Shown here piece after piece: positions 60,241 through 64,000 of a stretch of DNA of 64,000 bases; the stretch's first letter is position 1, and each line of letters starts with the position of its first letter. The notes under the pieces are model-generated. The model had not been told where the DNA came from. It saw only the letters and a list, made by a program, of their open reading frames with translations, and did no database searches. The stretch comes from Singulisphaera sp. GP187. GTDB lineage: Bacteria; Planctomycetota; Planctomycetia; Isosphaerales; Isosphaeraceae. The position numbers and the translations under genes are program-made. The stretch is from positions 1,764,727-1,828,726 of the forward strand of contig NZ_FSRB01000002.1 in the NCBI RefSeq assembly GCF_900129635.1, in the 5' to 3' direction.

Positions 60241-60459
60241 ATGACAGTCAAGGAACTCAAAGAAAAGCTCTCCAAGATGGACGAAACCGAACAAGTTGCG
60301 GTGGATCTGAACGACGATTCAGGCCACTTTCTCTTCGATATCGTCGGCGTCTCGTCTCATAAGGGAACCCCGCTGCGAACGGCCGATGGTGACGCTGGCT
60401 TTAGAGCGGAAACCGATGGCCCTGCCAAATGGACGTTCATCTCGATCGAGAAAGCTTGA
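60241..60459 (+). CDS. Small hypothetical protein (72 aa)
   Basis: The sequence begins MTVKELKEKLSKMDETEQVA, a helix, then strands VDLNDDSGHFLFDIVGVSSH and TFISIEKA. Its composition is unlike the surrounding noncoding DNA and more AT-rich than the chromosome average, so it is probably real and perhaps acquired. GAGGC lies eight bases before ATG. The family is not recognised. Confidence 0.65.
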   Translation: MTVKELKEKLSKMDETEQVAVDLNDDSGHFLFDIVGVSSHKGTPLRTADGDAGFRAETDGPAKWTFISIEKA

Positions 60460-60496
60460 TTGCTTACCAGTACTCGTTCGGGAATCTCACCAACTC

Positions 60497-60523
60497 GGCG
60501 GTAATCTACTTCTGATTACCGCC
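60497..60523 (+). terminator. Perfect hairpin between two small genes
   Basis: A 10-bp perfect stem GGCGGTAATC/GATTACCGCC with a 7-nt loop starts 38 bases after the stop of the upstream gene. No T-run. Confidence 0.5.
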
Positions 60524-60560
60524 TGGGCACAACAAAAGCATATAAATGCGAGGCCAACAG

Positions 60561-61043
60561 ATGACCGGTTACCAAGAGCAACTCAACCGCGTCCGCCGAT
60601 GTTTCAAGCGATTTGAGCGGATTAACGAAAGCGGTATATTCGATGGCTCCGTGGAGAATCATATTGACGACATCCACGCCTTTTTCCAAAACTGCTATCA
60701 CCTTAAGGATTGGTTGAAGAATGATCCAGCCTTCAGCACGCGCACCGGTCCAGAGATCGAGAACCATATCAATACTACTCTGGAGTTGGCAATCTGCGCG
60801 GATATTTGCAACTCAACTAAGCATCTCATACTGACAAAAAGCCCAAGGAGCGGCGCACTGCCGACGATGGGTAAAAAGACATTCACAATCGGAATCACGG
60901 ACACGCTTCCGATTGCCGGGGAGCCGGTCAAAGAAGTCCCACAAACAATCTCATTGAAGATCGAGATTGATCACAATGGCGCAAAACTCGATGCATTCGA
61001 TGTGGCGACGAAGGCGCTACAAGCTTGGGAGAAATTTATCTGA
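60561..61043 (+). CDS. Hypothetical helical protein in mobile region (160 aa)
   Basis: ATG 60561 is preferred; an ATG at 60546 has weak support. It reads YQEQLNRVRRCFKRFERINE, then HIDDIHAFFQNCYHLKDWLK and LELAICADICNSTKHLILTK, and ends with a strand region and helix (DVATKALQAWEKFI). The helical core with the cys-rich ICADICN patch looks like a family of orphan proteins seen in bacterial accessory regions. No catalytic motif is recognised. It is cytoplasmic and its GC content is lower than that of the T6SS genes. Confidence 0.72.
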   Translation: MTGYQEQLNRVRRCFKRFERINESGIFDGSVENHIDDIHAFFQNCYHLKDWLKNDPAFSTRTGPEIENHINTTLELAICADICNSTKHLILTKSPRSGALPTMGKKTFTIGITDTLPIAGEPVKEVPQTISLKIEIDHNGAKLDAFDVATKALQAWEKFI

Positions 61044-61180
61044 ACCGGATACTCGTTTGGGTGGTCGCGTTCATACTGACAAACAAAAAGCACTAAGGAA
61101 TAGGCCGGGGATAACTTCCGTGGTTGGCATCGGTTAGGATGTCAGACCAGATGTTTGGAGGGAGTATACGGGAGGGTCAC

Positions 61181-62388
61181 ATGGAAGCCTACACATCGAC
61201 AGTCCAACGGATGATGAAACGGCTCTTCGGCTCGTTGAAAGAGAACGACCGGCGGCGGTATGCGGCGATCGAGGCCGCGAAGTTGGGGCACGGCGGGGTC
61301 GAATACATCGCGGGTGTCCTGGAGTGCGACCCGAAGACGATCCGGTTAGGCCTCGGGGAGTTGGAAGGCGAGGACGACCTGGACACGGGCCGCACTCGCA
61401 AAAAAGGGGCGGCCGGAAACGGTTGATCGAGGTCGACTCGGCCATCGAAGCGAACTTTCACAAGGTCCTTGAGGACCACACCGCGGGCGACCCGATGCGA
61501 CTTGAAGTGAAATGGACCAACTTGTCGCGGCGCCAGATCGCCAAGCGGATGGAGGAATTGGGGACACGCGTCAGTCGCGACATCGTCTCGAAGTTGCTCC
61601 GGAAGCATGGTTACCGCAGGCGGAAGGCGGTGAAGAAGAAGACGATGGGGCCGCGCCACCCGGATCGCAACGCCCAGTTCGAGAATATCTCCCGTCTCAA
61701 GAAGAGGTACTTGAAGGCCGGCTTGCCGGTAATCAGCATCGACACGAAGAAGAAGGAATTGCTGGGCGATTTCCAACGCGACGGGGTGATCGATACTCAA
61801 GAAACGATCGTGGTCAACGACCATGACTTCGGGAGCATGGGCTCGGGTACTGTGATCCCGCACGGGATCTACGACGTGGGGCGGAACCTTGGATTCGTCC
61901 ACCTCAACACCAGCCACGACACCAGCGAACTGGCCTGTGACAGCATTGCGGCTTGGTGGGAATACCACGGTCGGTTGGCCTATCCCGGGGCAAAGAAACT
62001 GCTGGTGCTGTGCGACGGCGGAGGTAGCAATAGTGCGTCAAGATATGTATTCAAGGAGCAACTTCAGAAGTTGGCGAATCGGCTGGGCATCGAGATCCGA
62101 ATCGCCCATTACCCGCCGTACTGCTCGAAGTACAACCCGATCGAGCACCGCCTCTTCCCGCACGTGACGCGGGCCTGCCGCGGGGTGATCTTTCGAACGT
62201 TGGAGACGGTCCAGTACTACATCTCCAAGACCGAGACTGCCACGGGCTTGAAGGTGGCAGTGCGAATCCTTGAGAAGGTGTATCAGACCGGCATGAAGTG
62301 CGCCGAGGGATTCAAGGAGGGCATGAAAATTGTCTTCGACAAAGTCCTGCCCAAATGGAACTACCGGGCTCTCCCCAAACCAGCATGA
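61181..62388 (+). CDS. ISAzo13-family transposase, two frames joined by a -1 frameshift
   Basis: The first part (61181-61426) starts MEAYTSTVQRMMKRLFGSLK and runs through EYIAGVLECDPKTIR, the family's N-terminal helix-turn-helix. It ends shortly after GRTRKKG. The main part lies in the -1 frame to 62388: GGRKRLIEVDS, then DDE residues in ISIDTKKKELLGDF, LLVLCDGGGSNSA and YCSKYNPIEHRLFPH, plus NDHDFGSMGSG and PHGIYDVGRN typical of ISAzo13. The junction is at or just before an A6G4 tract (61400-61409), a classical slippery site, so programmed frameshifting is likely. If not, the gene is inactive. Confidence 0.85.
61400..61409 (+). promoter_or_regulatory. A6G4 slippery tract for transposase frameshifting
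   Basis: AAAAAAGGGG lies in the overlap of the two frames, before the stop of the first one at 61424-61426. Confidence 0.55.
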
Positions 62389-62413
62389 AAACGGGAAGTT
62401 ATTCCCGGCCTAT

Positions 62414-62423
62414 TCCTAAGCCC
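62414..62423. repeat. Target duplication of the 123-bp MITE (left), TCCTAAGCCC
   Basis: Identical to 62547-62556. Its first six bases are the end of the ISAzo13 element. Confidence 0.88.
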
Positions 62424-62546
62424 CAGGGCGATTGCACCATTAAATGATCTTGCTACAAGGACTTGCGTCGACTAAACCGCCCCAGATTGGTGCTCTAGTC
62501 GACGTAAATTCATCGCACAGCAAGACTTATTGACGCAATCGCCCTG
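62424..62546. mobile_element. 123-bp palindromic MITE
   Basis: Perfect 12-bp terminal inverted repeats CAGGGCGATTGC (62424-62435) and GCAATCGCCCTG (62535-62546), flanked immediately by 10-bp direct repeats. An internal perfect 9-bp pair CGTCGACTA/TAGTCGACG (near 62467-62475 and 62497-62505) lies roughly at the centre. It codes for nothing. Confidence 0.85.
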
Positions 62547-62556
62547 TCCTAAGCCC
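62547..62556. repeat. Target duplication of the 123-bp MITE (right), TCCTAAGCCC
   Basis: Identical to 62414-62423. Confidence 0.88.
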
Positions 62557-62571
62557 TGTTCCGAGGCAACA

Positions 62572-63183
62572 ATGGCGAAACAAAAGCCGTTCGACTACGC
62601 CGATTTTCATTTCAGGAATATCTATAAGATGGTCGCCACGCTTGATAGCGAATCGGACAGAGCAGTGGCATTGATCGTAACAGCTTGGCTCGATGACGCG
62701 CTGTCGGAGATGATTAAAAGCAGATTGGTCAAGGATAAGCGTGTAATCGACGAAGTGTTTCGGTTCGATTCCGCGTTAGGGACATTCTCGAGCAGAATTA
62801 AACTCGCATATCTAATGCGACGCTTTAGCAAAACGGTCTACGATAACCTTCAAACAATCCGGACAATCCGAAATGGTTTCGCACACTCGCGCGAGAATCT
62901 TCAATTTGTGAATGTCACCATAAGCTCAAGCTGCGAGAAGCTTTGTTTAAAAGAGTTCAAAGGCTATAAGAGAGGAAAAAATGACTCGGATCCACGAAGA
63001 GCATTTATTGCGACCGGTATTGGATTACTCGGTTTTTTCGTCGAATTCATGTGGGCGGAAACTATGTCTGTCGATGGCAAGGAGGACTATTTCCCAAAAT
63101 TCATGAAATCAATGGGAGAAGACACAGTACGAATGATGAAAGAGTTCAAAGAATTCGACGAAAAGCAAACAAGCGACAAATGA
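62572..63183 (+). CDS. MltR-like (mannitol repressor family) protein
   Basis: 203 residues from ATG 62572 with CCGAGG upstream. The helical core FHFRNIYKMVATLDSESDRA, WLDDALSEMIKSRLVKD, ALGTFSSRIKLAYLMRR and IRTIRNGFAHSRENLQF matches the MltR/DUF4145-like pattern: a buried helical pair, SS-x-I-x-AYxM and IRN-x-FAHS. In Enterobacteria MltR represses mannitol genes, but members in accessory regions are often stand-alone with unknown roles. It is AT-rich compared with the chromosome, so probably acquired. It ends with a charged helix (KEFDEKQTSDK). Confidence 0.82.
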   Translation: MAKQKPFDYADFHFRNIYKMVATLDSESDRAVALIVTAWLDDALSEMIKSRLVKDKRVIDEVFRFDSALGTFSSRIKLAYLMRRFSKTVYDNLQTIRTIRNGFAHSRENLQFVNVTISSSCEKLCLKEFKGYKRGKNDSDPRRAFIATGIGLLGFFVEFMWAETMSVDGKEDYFPKFMKSMGEDTVRMMKEFKEFDEKQTSDK

Positions 63184-63304
63184 GCATGCCTCATAAACCA
63201 ATCGTCAGCTGGTTACTCATTTGGGTGAAGAGCCCGCGATTAGTATCAATGCATTCTCCGGTCGATTACACCGAAACGAGCTGCCTATCCTAATGCTCGA
63301 CGGC

Positions 63305-63697
63305 TCAATCGGCGGACCGGTTTCGGTTAGGCTTTCCCCATCGCCAACGGCATCTCCAATGAGACCGGAACCAGTGCGTGGTAATTGGGCACAGAAGTCT
63401 GTTGAAATGGTTGGCAACGCGAAGAAGAACCTCATCGGGGCAACGAGGATCTTCGACCAAACCCAAGTAATCGCCGCACCCCCGATGGAATGAGAATTTG
63501 TGGCCAGCGTAAGTGAAAGTCAGCCCTGGTGAGTCCGGTCTCGCCTCATGCGAGGTGACGTAGGAGACGCCGTGAAGCGTCTCCAAATGGGTCAGCATGT
63601 CCGGCCAATCCTTCGTATCCCACAGCTCAACGAAGATCCGGTTAGGATGATCGTCAGGATCGCCCAGGAGAAGGACGGGCGCGAAGCCGCTGGTCAA
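63305..63697 (-). CDS. Hypothetical protein (130 aa), uncertain ends
   Basis: The middle of the minus-strand frame is protein-like: PNRIFVELWDTKDWPDMLTH, then SYVTSHEARPDSPGLTFTYA and HKFSFHRGCGDYLGLVEDP. The last 25 residues are arginine/tryptophan-rich and look non-native, so the gene may be frameshifted or truncated near 63380. Start ATG 63697 is simply the first available. The family is not recognised. A plus-strand frame through the same bases is judged a shadow. Confidence 0.5.
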   Translation of the reverse strand: MTSGFAPVLLLGDPDDHPNRIFVELWDTKDWPDMLTHLETLHGVSYVTSHEARPDSPGLTFTYAGHKFSFHRGCGDYLGLVEDPRCPDEVLLRVANHFNRLLCPITTHWFRSHWRCRWRWGKPNRNRSAD

Positions 63698-63850
63698 TGG
63701 GATAACTCTGGTTTGAGTAGAGTGCCGTCATAAACGAAAAGCTGCTGGGCCCAACGCCGAACCACGAGCAGTGTAACTGAAGGTTCGCCAACTCGAGCAA
63801 CACCCGTGACACGGTGCGCGGCGTCCCGGTGAGAGCCGCCGCGTCGGCAC
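63698..63850. other. Spacer, no gene seen
   Basis: I find no recognisable feature between the two minus-strand genes. Confidence 0.35.
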
Positions 63851-64000
63851 TTAGACCACTTGTGCGACGATGTAGGTGACCAGATCGGCGAGCTTGGCTG
63901 CGACGTCTGTCATCGGCATTTCTGCGGTGTCTAGGCCGTTTCGTGAGGCAAGCATGGGGCTGACCTCGCGGAGATCGTCGTACGTCGTACCATGCACGAT
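63851..64000 (-). CDS. Partial hypothetical protein, C-terminus only
   Basis: The minus-strand frame is open from the window edge to TAA at 63851-63853. It gives 49 residues: IVHGTTYDDLREVSPMLASR, then NGLDTAEMPMTDVAAKLADL and a hydrophobic end VTYIVAQVV. The steady amphipathic composition suggests a real gene that starts outside the window. The family cannot be told from the fragment. Confidence 0.5.
   Translation of the reverse strand: MVHGTTYDDLREVSPMLASRNGLDTAEMPMTDVAAKLADLVTYIVAQVV

Larger units (their letters stand above)
61093..62419 (+). mobile_element. ISAzo13-family insertion sequence
   Basis: Terminal inverted repeats of about 28 bases (61093-61120 and 62391-62419) agree except for a few positions: left TAAGGAATAGGCCGGGGATA, right inverse TTAGGAATAGGCCGGGAATA. 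They enclose a transposase gene that needs a frameshift. No clear target duplication is seen; the right end coincides with the left target repeat of a MITE. Confidence 0.85.

Noticed and set aside
60460..63230. Integron cassette array (attC sites)
   Set aside because: The recurring motif after small genes lacks the RYYYAAC/GTTRRRY core pair, and no integrase is present.
63221..63493. Plus-strand 90-codon open frame
   Set aside because: The minus strand over the same bases has a more protein-like composition with Trp, His and Cys in a plausible domain.

Overview
The window looks like a GC-rich planctomycete chromosome, most likely from the Isosphaeraceae/Gemmatales side of the phylum. That is inferred from gene content: three DUF1559 prepilin-like proteins, a DUF1549/DUF1501 pair, DUF1080 proteins, a relic of a LEPR-XLL type surface protein and several planctomycete-style hypothetical secreted proteins. 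No rRNA, tRNA or CRISPR array was seen.

Layout. 1-13.2 kb: individually transcribed metabolic and secreted genes, namely the C-terminal part of an M13 metallopeptidase, a frameshifted TlpA-like thioredoxin, a TIGR01777-type epimerase, a secreted hypothetical, a class C beta-lactamase-fold serine hydrolase, a C25/caspase-like secreted protein, a DUF1080 protein, a Tat-exported sugar isomerase/epimerase-like protein and a cytochrome P450. 13.3-23.4 kb: a DUF1080-DUF952 fusion, then a same-strand block with three DUF1559 proteins, a small lipoprotein and a tightly packed DUF1549-DUF1501-EF-hand operon. This block carries a perfect 274-bp tandem duplication. 23.4-27.3 kb: two different IS4-type insertion sequences, one of them complete with 17-bp inverted repeats and a 6-bp target duplication, and an orphan MazF-type toxin. 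27.7-31.7 kb: a membrane spermidine synthase-like protein, a pseudogene and a hypothetical protein.

31.97-56.6 kb is the centre of interest: a type VI secretion (T6SS) locus. It encodes TssA, TssK, TssL, a short TssM-like protein, PAAR and a very long VgrG, but no TssB/TssC sheath, Hcp, ClpV, TssE/F/G or TssJ. In their place are genes not normally drawn in a T6SS map: a cysteine-rich HEAT-type lipoprotein, a proline-rich outer-membrane-type lipoprotein, two giant single-pass membrane proteins with degenerate caspase-like domains (one with a von Willebrand A domain), a C39-like cysteine peptidase fused to zinc ribbons and a coiled coil, and a small beta-comb protein resembling the VgrG tail. 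I infer a planctomycete-adapted, split T6SS module whose membrane complex and effector loading may differ from the proteobacterial type.

56.8-64 kb: a sulfotransferase followed by a mobile, patchwork region. It holds a palindromic MITE-like element, an IS110-family element with candidate ends, an ISAzo13-family element whose transposase needs a -1 frameshift at an A6G4 tract, a 123-bp MITE with 12-bp inverted repeats and 10-bp target duplications placed exactly at the ISAzo13 end, and several small orphan genes including an MltR-like protein. A partial gene runs off the right edge on the minus strand.
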